Shown here piece after piece: positions 10,419 to 20,584 of a DNA stretch of 63,543 nt. A program made the translations under genes and the position numbers. This stretch comes from Bacteroidales bacterium (GTDB lineage: Bacteria > Bacteroidota > Bacteroidia > Bacteroidales > UBA932): positions 1 through 63,543 of the forward strand of contig JAFZXU010000037.1 of the NCBI GenBank assembly GCA_017616655.1. The letters are read 5' to 3'. The notes under the pieces are model-generated. The model was not told the origin of the DNA. It worked only from the letters and a program-made list of their open reading frames with translations, and made no database searches. Positions within the stretch are counted from its first letter, which is position 1. Each line of letters begins with the position of its first letter.

Positions 10419-10832
10419 ATGAAAGAGTATCTCTATATCCTGGAGATGTCCACCCGCGACTACGAGTGCGACATCCAGGGAGTGGTCAACAACGCCAACT
10501 ATCAGCACTATTTCGAAGCCACGCGTCACCAGTGGCTGCGCGAGGAGGGCTTCTCCTTCAGCAAGTGGCACGAAGAGGGCATAGACCTCATGGTCTCGGA
10601 GATCAACATCAAATACAAGGTGCCTCTCCGGGGCCAGGAAGATTTCCTTTCCTGCTTCAATATGCGACGTGAAGGGCCGCGCTTCGTCTTCGACCAGGAT
10701 ATCTACCGCAAATCGGATATGACACTCTGCGCAAGCGGAAAGATCTCCTGCGTATGCCTGGTGAAGGGGCGCCTCACCCGCGGTGACGAGATAGCGCCCT
10801 ATTTCTCAAAGTACCTTACTCGTACGGAATAA
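10419..10832 (+). CDS. Acyl-CoA thioesterase, 4-hydroxybenzoyl-CoA-thioesterase (hotdog) family
   Basis: 137 residues. The N-terminal motif DYECDIQGVVNNANYQHYFE (about 14-33) has the conserved Asp18 and the Y/E/R pattern of YbgC/FadM-type thioesterases. It hydrolyses acyl-CoA or aromatic-CoA esters; substrate not predictable. It follows glpF by eight bases and may be read with the glycerol operon, though a metabolic link is not obvious. Its stop overlaps the end of the convergent head-GIN gene by 17 bp. Confidence 0.88.
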   Translation: MKEYLYILEMSTRDYECDIQGVVNNANYQHYFEATRHQWLREEGFSFSKWHEEGIDLMVSEINIKYKVPLRGQEDFLSCFNMRREGPRFVFDQDIYRKSDMTLCASGKISCVCLVKGRLTRGDEIAPYFSKYLTRTE

Positions 10833-11535
10833 TCCGTCCTTTGTCCTTGGCCTTCAGTTTGCCGTAGTAGTGTTCGCCGCGGGTATAGATCGTGCTGGCC
10901 TCCTCCGCCGCGCCGAACGCCTCCCTGCCGGCCTCGACATATGCGACCGAAGTGCCGAAAGTGAATATCTTCAGGTTGTCCGCAGCGATGGGGCCCTTCT
11001 CCGTGCCTATGACGCAAGAGCCCTTCGCGTCGATGTCGGCAGTATCGCATACGCAGTCGACCTCGATAAAATCGGAGCCCTCAGCCTTGATCACCAGATC
11101 CACCATGGCCATCACTGAATAGACGTGATTGGCTCCCTTGGTCTCGATTGTGAGTTTTGGACCAATGTCTCCGCGTCCGAACTTGAAATAGGAGGTTCCC
11201 TCCATCTTGAGATAATTCAGCATCGGAATGAAGGGAAGAGTCACCTTTACCCGTGGTGAAGCGGCATCGCGCAACAGGCCGGCGGTAGCCGTGACCGTAA
11301 TTACTTTCTTGCCGTCCTTGACCTTGACCAGCTTAAGCAGGTTGCTGTCGCCGGTGATGGTCATCACGTTGCTTTCGTCGTTTATCTCCACATCCACGTT
11401 GCCTTTGATGACGATTTTCCCGGCGCTCGTTTTGATTCCCCGGGTTATGGTCTGTTCACTTCCGGAAAGGGATCCGGGGCTGCAGCTGCACAGGAGGAAG
11501 AGGGCGGCTGCAAAAAGTAGGAATTCCTTTTTCAT
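10816..11535 (-). CDS. Head-GIN domain (DUF2807-like) lipoprotein
   Basis: 239 residues. An N-terminal lipoprotein signal ends in LCSC (C18), followed by a repetitive beta-rich body with alternating short strands (VEINDESNVMTITGD, LKMEGTSYFKFG, FIEVDCVCDTADIDAKGSCV) like the auto-transporter-adhesin head-GIN domain common in Bacteroidota. The function of this surface or periplasmic family is unknown. The ATG at 11535 gives the best signal peptide; 11547 would add four residues and still clear xerD by a base or two. Convergent with the thioesterase, with a 17-bp overlap. Confidence 0.8.
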   Translation of the reverse strand: MKKEFLLFAAALFLLCSCSPGSLSGSEQTITRGIKTSAGKIVIKGNVDVEINDESNVMTITGDSNLLKLVKVKDGKKVITVTATAGLLRDAASPRVKVTLPFIPMLNYLKMEGTSYFKFGRGDIGPKLTIETKGANHVYSVMAMVDLVIKAEGSDFIEVDCVCDTADIDAKGSCVIGTEKGPIAADNLKIFTFGTSVAYVEAGREAFGAAEEASTIYTRGEHYYGKLKAKDKGRIIPYE

Positions 11536-11543
11536 ATAACGAT

Positions 11544-12449
11544 TCATTTGTTTGTTTTCGGGTGGTATTTCAGAATGGTTTCCTGCCACTTGCGGGTGTC
11601 TATGTGGGTGTATATCTCCGTGGTCAGGATGCTTTCGTGGCCAAGCATCTCCTGCACTGTACGCAAGTCTGCGCCGTTTTCCACAAGATGCGTCGCGAAG
11701 GAGTGGCGGAAAGTGTGGGGAGATATCTCCTTCCTGACTCCCGCGGCTTCCGCCTGCTTCTTCACCAGGTTGAAGATGGAGACGCGGCTGAGCCGCCCCC
11801 CTTTCCGGTTGATGAAGACATTGTCCTCGGCCTCGCGCTGAACGGGCCAGGTACGGCGTATGTCGAGCCACATCAGCAGATTCTTTATTGCCGGGCCGCT
11901 GATTGGCACCAGTCTCTGCTTGCTCCCCTTTCCGGTGACCTTGATGAACTGTTCTCCGAGAAAGAGGTTGGAGATGCGCAGGTCGGAAGCTTCGCTTACG
12001 CGCAGGCCGCAGGAGTACAGCACCTCCAGAATGGCGCGGTCACGCTGCCCTTCCGGACGGGAAAGATCCACGGAATCAAGAATTGCAAAGACTTCGTCGA
12101 CCGAGAGGACTTCGGGCAGATGGGGGTTGATCTTGGGGGCCTGAAGCTTGTCGCAGGGATTGTCGGACAGCTTGCCCTCGGCGTCGAGAAAGCGGTAGAG
12201 AGCCTTGACGGAACTGGTCAGGCGAGCCTGGGAGCGTTTCGAGATGCCCTTGTCATAGGCCGATTCAAGAAAGGATGCGAGGTCCTCGAGTGTGGCGTTT
12301 TCCGGAGCGGAGACGCCTTTTCCGTTGAGAAATGCCAACAGGTTTGCACCGTCGCGGCAGTAAGCCTCGACTGTGTTTCCAGAGAGCGACCTCTCAAGCT
12401 TCAGATAGCTTTTGAAATCCGATAGAGTATTATCTGTCCCGCCCTTCAT
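11544..12449 (-). CDS. xerD: Tyrosine recombinase XerD-like
   Basis: 301 residues with the SAM-like N-terminal domain (about 8-95) and catalytic domain (about 112-295). The full active set is visible: R150 (CGLRVSEAS), K174 (GKGSKQR), H245 and R248 (HTFRHSFATHL), H271 (LGHESI) and the nucleophile Y280 (TEIYTHID). Length and context (single copy, housekeeping neighbours, no attachment site) suggest chromosome dimer resolution at dif rather than an element-borne integrase. No dif-like site was identified. Divergent from maeB. Confidence 0.88.
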   Translation of the reverse strand: MKGGTDNTLSDFKSYLKLERSLSGNTVEAYCRDGANLLAFLNGKGVSAPENATLEDLASFLESAYDKGISKRSQARLTSSVKALYRFLDAEGKLSDNPCDKLQAPKINPHLPEVLSVDEVFAILDSVDLSRPEGQRDRAILEVLYSCGLRVSEASDLRISNLFLGEQFIKVTGKGSKQRLVPISGPAIKNLLMWLDIRRTWPVQREAEDNVFINRKGGRLSRVSIFNLVKKQAEAAGVRKEISPHTFRHSFATHLVENGADLRTVQEMLGHESILTTEIYTHIDTRKWQETILKYHPKTNK

Positions 12450-12450
12450 A

Positions 12451-12482
12451 TTGGCAAATTTACTAAATAACTATTATATTTG
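12451..12482 (+). promoter_or_regulatory. Promoter of the malic enzyme gene
   Basis: TTGG at 12451 and TATATTTG at 12475-12482 give a -33/-7 pair with 20-base spacing. The ATG at 12490 follows after seven bases, so the mRNA is probably leaderless. Confidence 0.6.
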
Positions 12483-12489
12483 TATCAAT

Positions 12490-13668
12490 ATGGACTATCG
12501 TAAGGAATCCCTGAAAAAACATGCACAGTGGCGCGGCAAGATCGAGGTAAGCTGCCGCGTTCCGGTCTCCTGCAGGGAGGAGCTCAGCCTGGCCTACACC
12601 CCCGGTGTGGCAGAGCCATGCCTCGCAATTCACGAAGACGTTGAAAAGTCGTTCGACCTCACCAGAAGGTGGAACACCGTGCCGGTGATAACCGACGGCA
12701 CCGCGGTGCTCGGCCTTGGCGACATCGGACCCGAGGCGGGAATGCCCGTGATGGAGGGCAAGTGCGCCCTCTTCAAGGCCTACGGAGATGTGGATGCCAT
12801 CCCCCTCTGCATCAGGAGCAAGGACACCGAGGAGATAATCCGCACCATCAAGCTGATCGCAGGCTCCTTCGGCGGCATCAACCTGGAGGACATTGCCGCT
12901 CCGCGCTGCTTCGAAATCGAGAAGCGGCTCCTGGAGGAACTCGACATCCCCGTCTTCCACGACGACCAGCACGGCACTGCGATAGTGCTCTCGGCAGCCC
13001 TCCTCAACGCCCTCAAACTCTCGGGCAGGAAGATCGAAGAGGTGAGCATCGTAATTAACGGCGCAGGTGCGGCCGGCATCGCCATTGCCTACTTCCTGAT
13101 GGACCTCGGGGCAAAGGAGATAACCGTCTGCGACAGGACGGGCATAATCCGCGACTGTGAGCCCTACAACGCCCCCAAGCGGGAGCTGGCGCGCATCATC
13201 AATCCCGAGGGACGCAGCGGCTCGCTGGCCGATGCGATGAAAGGCACGGATATCTTCATCGGCGTCTCCGGCCCGGGCCTCGTGAGCCCCGAAATGGTCC
13301 GCTCGATGGCGCCCAGGCCGCTTATCTTCCCGATGGCCAACCCCGTACCGGAAATAGGCTATTATGAGGCGCTCGAGGCGGGAGCCTTCATCGTGGGCAC
13401 AGGCAGCAGCGCTTTCCCCAACCAGATAAACAATGTGCTTGTCTTCCCCGGCCTCTTCCGCGGAGCGCTCGACGCAAGGGCGCGCACCATAAACCGCCAG
13501 ATGCTAGTTGCCGCGGCCCGCGCCCTGCAGGGCTGCATCGGCGACGGCGAACTCGCCAAGGAGCACATCATCCCCTTCGCATGGGACAAAAGGGCGCACG
13601 AAGCGGTTGCGGCAGCCGTAAAGCAGGCGGCCATCGATTCCGGAGTCAGCAAATTATACAGCAAATAG
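12490..13668 (+). CDS. maeB: NAD(P)-dependent malic enzyme (short form)
   Basis: 392 residues, the length of malic enzymes lacking a phosphotransacetylase tail. Seen: [11 protein letters not shown] with catalytic Tyr36, K91 in [13 protein letters not shown], metal-binding FHDDQHGTA (156-164) and the Rossmann motif GAGAAG (191-196). It converts malate to pyruvate and CO2 with reduction of NAD(P)+. The upstream ATG at 12412 would place 26 unrelated residues inside xerD and the promoter, so 12490 is used. A small gene follows two bases later. Confidence 0.94.
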   Translation: MDYRKESLKKHAQWRGKIEVSCRVPVSCREELSLAYTPGVAEPCLAIHEDVEKSFDLTRRWNTVPVITDGTAVLGLGDIGPEAGMPVMEGKCALFKAYGDVDAIPLCIRSKDTEEIIRTIKLIAGSFGGINLEDIAAPRCFEIEKRLLEELDIPVFHDDQHGTAIVLSAALLNALKLSGRKIEEVSIVINGAGAAGIAIAYFLMDLGAKEITVCDRTGIIRDCEPYNAPKRELARIINPEGRSGSLADAMKGTDIFIGVSGPGLVSPEMVRSMAPRPLIFPMANPVPEIGYYEALEAGAFIVGTGSSAFPNQINNVLVFPGLFRGALDARARTINRQMLVAAARALQGCIGDGELAKEHIIPFAWDKRAHEAVAAAVKQAAIDSGVSKLYSK

Positions 13669-13670
13669 AT

Positions 13671-14111
13671 ATGGCATACAAACTCTCAATCAAACTGCCA
13701 GAAGGGTGGCAGCAGGAGACCACCGTGGCAAAGGAGGAGGACGGCAGCGAGATAACCCATCTCGAAGCGCATCTTCCCGACGACAAGAACGAAAAGGACC
13801 TGGCGCTGATCGACATCTGCCTCGGTCCCATGCCCGAAGACACCACAGCCGCCGACGAGGCTTACGCCAACTATGTGGATATGGTGGGATTCGACAAGGA
13901 GGACGGCGAGGATTACGATCCCCTCGTGGAGTGGCCCTTCCAGAAAAAGAAGGCCTACGGATTCGAAGCCCTATGCGACGACGATTCCCCGATTCGCGTG
14001 ATGTGCGTGGAAATCAAGAAGAAACTGCTGGCGGTAATAACCGTCATCGGGCAGGACGACGAGACTCTCGTCGAAGCCATAACCCTCGTGGACAAGTTCC
14101 TGAGGGTGTAG
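13671..14111 (+). CDS. Unknown small acidic protein
   Basis: 146 residues, no signal peptide or membrane segment. Strongly acidic (for example DGSEITHLEAHLPDDKNEKD), with an alpha/beta composition and a basic-hydrophobic C-terminal strand (KKKLLAVITVIGQDDE). I do not recognise a family. It starts two bases after the maeB stop, so it is very likely co-transcribed with it. The ATG at 13671 is the only one that avoids overlap with maeB. Convergent with the purine permease. Confidence 0.75.
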   Translation: MAYKLSIKLPEGWQQETTVAKEEDGSEITHLEAHLPDDKNEKDLALIDICLGPMPEDTTAADEAYANYVDMVGFDKEDGEDYDPLVEWPFQKKKAYGFEALCDDDSPIRVMCVEIKKKLLAVITVIGQDDETLVEAITLVDKFLRV

Positions 14112-14120
14112 AAGGTTCCT

Positions 14121-15425
14121 TTACAGGAAAATATACTTGAGAACTGCCAGCCCTGCGAGAACCCACATCGCGGGGCTGATTTTTTTGAACCTTCCGCAGA
14201 GGGCGTTGACCGCCACGTAGGAGATGATTCCCAGCAGTATGCCGTCCGAGATGCTGTAAGCGAGCGGCATCATCACAATGGAGACGAATGCGGGGAAGCC
14301 TTCGGTAAGGTCGTCGAAATCAATCTCCTTTATGGAGGTGATCATCATCAGGCCGACCACTATGAGGGCGGGAGCCGTAGCCTGCGAAGGGATGGAGAGG
14401 AATGCGGGCGCGAAGAAGAGGGCGAGGGCGAAGCAGATTGCGGTAGTGAAGGCCGTAAGGCCGGTTTTACCGCCCTGAAGCACTCCGGAGGCAGATTCCA
14501 CAAAGGCTATCGTGGAAGATGTGCCGAGAATCGAGGAGGCGGTGGTGCCTACCGAGTCGGCCACGAACATCTTGTTGAGATCTTCCACCCTGCCGTCCTT
14601 GTCTATCATTCCCGCCTTGGTGGAGATGCCGATCAGGGTGCCGGTGGTGCTGAAGACATCTATGAAAAGGAAAGAACAGACCACTACGAACATATCGACC
14701 GTGAATATCTTGTCCCACTCGAACTGGAGGAAAGTGGGGGCCACTGAAGGCGGCGTGGAGATAAACCCGTCCATATGGGTCACTCCGAGAGGAATGCCGA
14801 TCAGGGTAGCGGCTACAATGCCGATAAGGCTCGCGCCCTTGACATTGAGCGCCATCAGCACGGCAATCACGATAAGGCCCGTTATCGCCACCAGCACTCC
14901 GGGACTGGTAATCTCGCCGATGGTCACCAGGGAACTCTCGCTGTTGACTATCAGGCCCGCATTTTGAAGTCCCACAAAGGCGATGAAAAGGCCGATACCG
15001 GCTCCGAATGCCTTCTTGAGCGAGTCCGGAATGGAGTGAGCTATGAGCGTCCTTACCTTTGTCGCAGTCAGGATCATCAGCACGATGCCCTCGATGAAGA
15101 CTGCGGTCAGGGCGAAGCGCCAGCTGTAGCCCATCATCAGGCAGATGGTGAAGACGAAGAAGGCGTTGGCGCCCATTCCGGGAGCCAGGCCGAAAGGCTT
15201 CTTGGCATAGAGCGCCATTATCAGCGTGCCGATTACCGCGGCGATGCAGGTGGCGGTAAAGACAGCGCCGTTGTCCATCCCCTGCGAGGCAAGATGCGAA
15301 AAGATGTCCGGATTGACTGCCAGGATATAGGCCATCGTCAGGAAGGAGGTCAGGCCTGCGAGGATTTCAGTCCTCACGGAATGCTTCTGCGGGTCGAAGC
15401 CGAAGAGTCTGGTCAGGAGTTTCAT
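14121..15425 (-). CDS. Purine permease, NCS2 / AzgA-like family (guanine/hypoxanthine)
   Basis: 434 residues, about 12-14 hydrophobic segments. The N-terminus (RLFGFDPQKHSVRTEILAGL then SFLTMAYILAVNPDIF) and GLAPGMGANAFFVFTICLMM are hallmarks of the AzgA-like branch that imports hypoxanthine, guanine or adenine by proton symport. The gene follows the DUF5020 barrel protein by 15 bases on the same strand, suggesting a two-gene unit for purine or nucleoside uptake across both membranes. Substrate within the purines is not determined. Confidence 0.9.
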   Translation of the reverse strand: MKLLTRLFGFDPQKHSVRTEILAGLTSFLTMAYILAVNPDIFSHLASQGMDNGAVFTATCIAAVIGTLIMALYAKKPFGLAPGMGANAFFVFTICLMMGYSWRFALTAVFIEGIVLMILTATKVRTLIAHSIPDSLKKAFGAGIGLFIAFVGLQNAGLIVNSESSLVTIGEITSPGVLVAITGLIVIAVLMALNVKGASLIGIVAATLIGIPLGVTHMDGFISTPPSVAPTFLQFEWDKIFTVDMFVVVCSFLFIDVFSTTGTLIGISTKAGMIDKDGRVEDLNKMFVADSVGTTASSILGTSSTIAFVESASGVLQGGKTGLTAFTTAICFALALFFAPAFLSIPSQATAPALIVVGLMMITSIKEIDFDDLTEGFPAFVSIVMMPLAYSISDGILLGIISYVAVNALCGRFKKISPAMWVLAGLAVLKYIFL

Positions 15426-15440
15426 AAGAGATCGGTCAGG

Positions 15441-16178
15441 CTAAAAGTCCCACTTGACTCCGAGGCAGGGACGGCATCTGAAGCCGAAGACGCCGGCAAA
15501 GTTATAGGATAGCTCCGCCTCCCCCCCGATATTGAGGTTGTCACAGCCGAAGAGGGAACCTATGCGGTACCAGATCTGGGGTTCGGAAAGGATGGAAAAA
15601 AATGATGAATCCCCGTTCGAAGAGGGACTGTCATCATAGGTCAGGTACTGGTCATTCCCCCAGAAATCCGCAAAACCCGTGAACTGGAGTCCCTTGAGTC
15701 CGAAAAGGTCGTTGAGTGTCCAGACACCGGTAAGCTTGACAGGCACCGTAGCTTCACCGAGGCCGCAGTGAAGGTCGTACATCAGCGCCAGCGACGCGGT
15801 TTTGGAGAAGTCGGCATTGTGGAAGGAATACTTTCCGCCGAAGCACCAGATGCCTGCGCCCCACGTACTGCCGTCATACTCAATGTGAAAGCTGAAATCC
15901 TTCATCGGGGTGTCCTGCCAGAAATTGAGTCCCCTCTCCACCTCGAAATAGCTGCCGTTTATGGCGCTGGCGATGCCCCTGTCCCGGTTGTCAGCCTCTG
16001 TAAAATAATGGTCGATGAAGAAGAAGGTATCTCCCCACTTGTCGGGCTTGAACATACTGAAAGTGGTGGTGACATACTGACGGTCAGAACCAAAATCGTA
16101 CATTACCTGAAGGTTGGTCTGGGCGTGCGACTGAACGCAGAAACAGAGCGCAAAAAGGGCTATGAAGGCTTTTTTCAT
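15441..16178 (-). CDS. DUF5020-type outer membrane protein, Tsx-like
   Basis: 245 residues with a cleavable signal peptide (about 1-19, ending QSHAQ). The body is amphipathic beta-strands with aromatic residues and ends WDF, as in outer-membrane barrels. The start of the mature protein (NLQVMYDFGSDRQYVTTTFS) and its size resemble DUF5020, which I recall as related to nucleoside-specific Tsx channels. The purine permease gene 15 bases downstream fits that role. Assignment to the domain family is from memory and moderately sure. Confidence 0.7.
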   Translation of the reverse strand: MKKAFIALFALCFCVQSHAQTNLQVMYDFGSDRQYVTTTFSMFKPDKWGDTFFFIDHYFTEADNRDRGIASAINGSYFEVERGLNFWQDTPMKDFSFHIEYDGSTWGAGIWCFGGKYSFHNADFSKTASLALMYDLHCGLGEATVPVKLTGVWTLNDLFGLKGLQFTGFADFWGNDQYLTYDDSPSSNGDSSFFSILSEPQIWYRIGSLFGCDNLNIGGEAELSYNFAGVFGFRCRPCLGVKWDF

Positions 16179-16244
16179 CTTGGAAATTCTGTGGCTTTTA
16201 TACGGAAAAAGCCTGCCGGCTCACGCCGTCAAGCTCTTTTCAAG

Positions 16245-16316
16245 TAGCCCCGAGCAGAATCGAACTGCTATCTAAAGTTTAGGAAACTTCCATTCTATCC
16301 GTTGAACTACAGGGCC
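16245..16316 (-). tRNA. tRNA-Arg (anticodon CCT)
   Basis: 72 nt. Acceptor GGCCCTG pairs with CGGGGCT (one G-U and one U-G pair), discriminator A. The anticodon loop TTCCTAA lies in a GAAGT/ACTTT stem, and the T arm is GCAGT-TCGATTC-TGC. No CCA is encoded. It begins only nine bases after the rpmF stop on the same strand, so it is probably part of the DUF177-rpmF transcript and released by processing. An AGCCGGCAGGCT palindrome with a T run follows at about 16206-16221. Confidence 0.93.
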
Positions 16317-16325
16317 TCCTTGCGC

Positions 16326-16508
16326 TTAGGCGTTGGTTTTGTCGATGACCTGACGTCCGCGGTAGTAACCGCACTCAGGGCATACGTGGTGATACATCAC
16401 CGTAGCGCCGCAATTGGAGCAAACAGCCATCTGGGGAACCACGGCCTTGTCGTGAGTCCTTCTCTTATCCCTGCGCTGCTTGGAAATCTTGTGTTTAGGA
16501 TGTGCCAT
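16326..16508 (-). CDS. rpmF: 50S ribosomal protein L32
   Basis: 60 residues beginning MAHPKHKISKQRRDKRRTHD, the conserved L32 start, with a zinc ribbon C30-x2-C33 and C43-x2-C46. It follows DUF177 by 21 bases, the usual gene pair. The normal downstream plsX/fabH genes are missing and a tRNA-Arg gene takes their place. Confidence 0.97.
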   Translation of the reverse strand: MAHPKHKISKQRRDKRRTHDKAVVPQMAVCSNCGATVMYHHVCPECGYYRGRQVIDKTNA

Positions 16509-16529
16509 ATCAAACAGTTTTTAATATTA

Positions 16530-17054
16530 TTATTTCTTCAACAAATCTTTCAGGCCGCTGAAGGGACGCTCCCCCTTCTCCTCCCCTTCGTTTCCTGCGG
16601 AGGTGGAAAGGCGGCTTATCATATCCGGGTTGCATTTGCCCTCCGGATGGACCTTCATTATCGGAAGACTGAGGCAGATGTAGTCGTAGACGAACTGGCT
16701 GATGTCAATCTCTCCCTCGTTCTCGTCGACCACGACGACATCCTCCTCATCGGAAGATTCGTCCACGTCGACGGAGCCGAAGCCGACAGTCAGTTCGCGC
16801 TCCATATCCACCTTCAGCGCCAGGTCGTCGAGGCAGCGGTCGCATTCCACGACCACGAAGCCTGCCGCCCGGCAAAGCACGCTCATGATGGTGCCGCGCC
16901 TCAGTGCGTTAGCCTTGACGGTGCAGTCCGCATCCTTAATCTGAGTGTTTCCGAAAGCCTGAAAGAACTCGCCCCCGATCTCGAAGGTGAACGTATGGCC
17001 CTCCTTGGGAAGTCCCTTTACGGGAATGATGATATTCTGTGCCTTTTCGTCCAT
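16530..17054 (-). CDS. yceD: DUF177 (YceD) protein
   Basis: 174 residues. Central CDRCLDDL (C71 and C74) and an acidic stretch (VDVDESSDEEDVVVVDENEG) are typical of DUF177. In other bacteria the yceD gene precedes rpmF and the protein is linked to 23S rRNA/ribosome assembly. The same order is seen here. A TATATTTG element at 17072-17079 lies 17 bases upstream of the ATG. Confidence 0.9.
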   Translation of the reverse strand: MDEKAQNIIIPVKGLPKEGHTFTFEIGGEFFQAFGNTQIKDADCTVKANALRRGTIMSVLCRAAGFVVVECDRCLDDLALKVDMERELTVGFGSVDVDESSDEEDVVVVDENEGEIDISQFVYDYICLSLPIMKVHPEGKCNPDMISRLSTSAGNEGEEKGERPFSGLKDLLKK

Positions 17055-17071
17055 CTTGCAAAATTGGGCTG

Positions 17072-17079
17072 CAAATATA
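17072..17079 (-). promoter_or_regulatory. -7 element for the DUF177-rpmF-tRNA-Arg unit
   Basis: TATATTTG on the minus strand, 17 bases before the yceD start at 17054. Confidence 0.55.
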
Positions 17080-17098
17080 GTAAATTATTTTCAAAAGC

Positions 17099-18895
<1,797 letters not shown>

Positions 18896-18915
18896 AAATT
18901 CAGTCAATGAAACTG

Positions 18916-18943
18916 CAAAAGTACAGTTTTTTTCGTACATTTG
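18916..18943. promoter_or_regulatory. Overlapping divergent promoters of typA and pyrG
   Basis: TACTTTTG on the minus strand at 18916-18923 (towards typA, ATG 18895) and TACATTTG on the plus strand at 18936-18943 (towards pyrG, ATG 18968). The two -7 elements are 12 bases apart, so polymerases bound at one would block the other. Confidence 0.6.
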
Positions 18944-18967
18944 AATCCCGGATTATTCTTCCGGACC

Positions 18968-20584
18968 ATGAACACCAAATACATCTTCATCTCGGGAGGC
19001 GTGGCTTCTTCCCTCGGAAAGGGCATTATCGCCGCTTCCCTCGCCAAACTCCTTCAGGCACGTGGCCTGAGAGTTACCATCCAGAAATTCGATCCCTACC
19101 TCAACATCGACCCCGGCACCCTGAATCCCTACGAGCACGGGGAGTGCTACGTCACTGAAGACGGTGCCGAGACCGACCTCGACCTCGGCCACTACGAACG
19201 CTTCCTCGGAGTCTATACCTCCCAGGCCAACAACGTGACGACGGGCCGCATATACAACACCGTCATCACCCGCGAGAGAGAGGGCGCATACCTCGGCAAG
19301 ACTGTCCAGATAGTTCCTCATATCACGGATGAAATAAAGCGCAGGATGCTCCTGCTGGGCGAAACCGGGCAGTATGACGTCATCATCACTGAGATAGGAG
19401 GCACGGTGGGCGACATCGAGAGCCAGCCCTTCATAGAGGCGGTGCGCCAGCTCAGGTGGGAGCTTCCGGAGAAGGATTCCCTCTCAATACACCTCACCCT
19501 GATTCCCTACCTCAGCGCTGCAAAGGAGCTGAAGACCAAGCCCACCCAGCACTCGGTCCACGAACTGGAGTCGCTCGGAGTCCATCCCGACATAATAGTC
19601 TGCCGTACCGAGAAGGAGCTTTCACCGGAGATCCGCCACAAGATCGCCCTCTTCTGCAACGTCAAGCCGGGCCACGTCATCCAGTCGATAGACGCATGGA
19701 CGATTTATCAGGTTCCCCTCAACATGGAGGCCGAGAAGCTCGACAGGATGGTCGCCGAAAGGCTCGGGATAGAGTGGCTTCCGGAGCCTCATCTGGAGCC
19801 GCTGAAGGATTTCCTGTTCCATCTGAAGAATCCCGAAAAGGAGGTCGACATCGCGCTGGTAGGCAAATACGTGGAGCTGCAGGATGCCTACAAGAGCATC
19901 CTCGAGAGCTTCGTCCACGCAGGGGCCGCCTGCAGGTGCAGGGTCAAGGTACACTCCATCCATTCGGAGTATCTCAATGCCGAGAATCTTGTCGAAAAGC
20001 TTTCCCCGATGGACGGAATCCTCGTGGCTCCCGGTTTCGGCGAGCGCGGTCTGGAAGGTAAGGTCCTCGCCATCAGATATGCCAGGGAGAACGGCATCCC
20101 CTTCTTCGGCATCTGCCTCGGAATGCAGATGGCGGTGGTGGAGTTCGCCCGCAACGTGCTGGGTTACACCGACTCCGCCTCCACGGAGGTCAATCCCGAT
20201 ACCCCGCACCCCGTCATCGATATGATGGAGGAGCAGAAAAAGATCACCGTCAAGGGCGGAACGATGCGTCTGGGCGCCTACAAATGCCGTCTGGCAAAGG
20301 ACTCGCTTGCATACAGGATATACGGGGCCGAAGAGATTTCAGAGCGTCACCGCCACCGCTACGAATTCAACAACGCCTACCTGGAGGAGATGAAGCGGGC
20401 AGGCCTTTCGGCGAGCGGTACCAACCCCGATACCGGCCTGGTGGAGATAATCGAACTCCCATCCCATCCCTTCTTCATCGGAGTGCAGTTCCACCCCGAA
20501 TACAAGAGTACGCCTGAAAAACCGCAGCCCATATTCGTCAATTTCATAAAGGCCGCGATCCGCAAACGGGAAGGGAAAGCTTAG
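18968..20584 (+). CDS. pyrG: CTP synthase
   Basis: 538 residues. The N-terminal synthetase domain opens KYIFISGGVASSLGKG with the phosphate-binding loop, followed by FDPYLNIDPGTLNPYEHGE. The C-terminal class I glutamine amidotransferase has the nucleophile in FFGICLGMQMAV and the HPE of GVQFHPEYKS. It makes CTP from UTP, ATP and glutamine. The ATG at 18968 fits the family start; an in-frame start at 18941 overlaps the promoter. Convergent with the DUF4249 gene, with a 4-bp overlap of stops. Confidence 0.98.
   Translation: MNTKYIFISGGVASSLGKGIIAASLAKLLQARGLRVTIQKFDPYLNIDPGTLNPYEHGECYVTEDGAETDLDLGHYERFLGVYTSQANNVTTGRIYNTVITREREGAYLGKTVQIVPHITDEIKRRMLLLGETGQYDVIITEIGGTVGDIESQPFIEAVRQLRWELPEKDSLSIHLTLIPYLSAAKELKTKPTQHSVHELESLGVHPDIIVCRTEKELSPEIRHKIALFCNVKPGHVIQSIDAWTIYQVPLNMEAEKLDRMVAERLGIEWLPEPHLEPLKDFLFHLKNPEKEVDIALVGKYVELQDAYKSILESFVHAGAACRCRVKVHSIHSEYLNAENLVEKLSPMDGILVAPGFGERGLEGKVLAIRYARENGIPFFGICLGMQMAVVEFARNVLGYTDSASTEVNPDTPHPVIDMMEEQKKITVKGGTMRLGAYKCRLAKDSLAYRIYGAEEISERHRHRYEFNNAYLEEMKRAGLSASGTNPDTGLVEIIELPSHPFFIGVQFHPEYKSTPEKPQPIFVNFIKAAIRKREGKA

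Noticed and set aside
11544-12449. XerD-like recombinase as the integrase of a mobile element
   Set aside because: No attachment repeats or cargo genes around it; neighbours are housekeeping genes.
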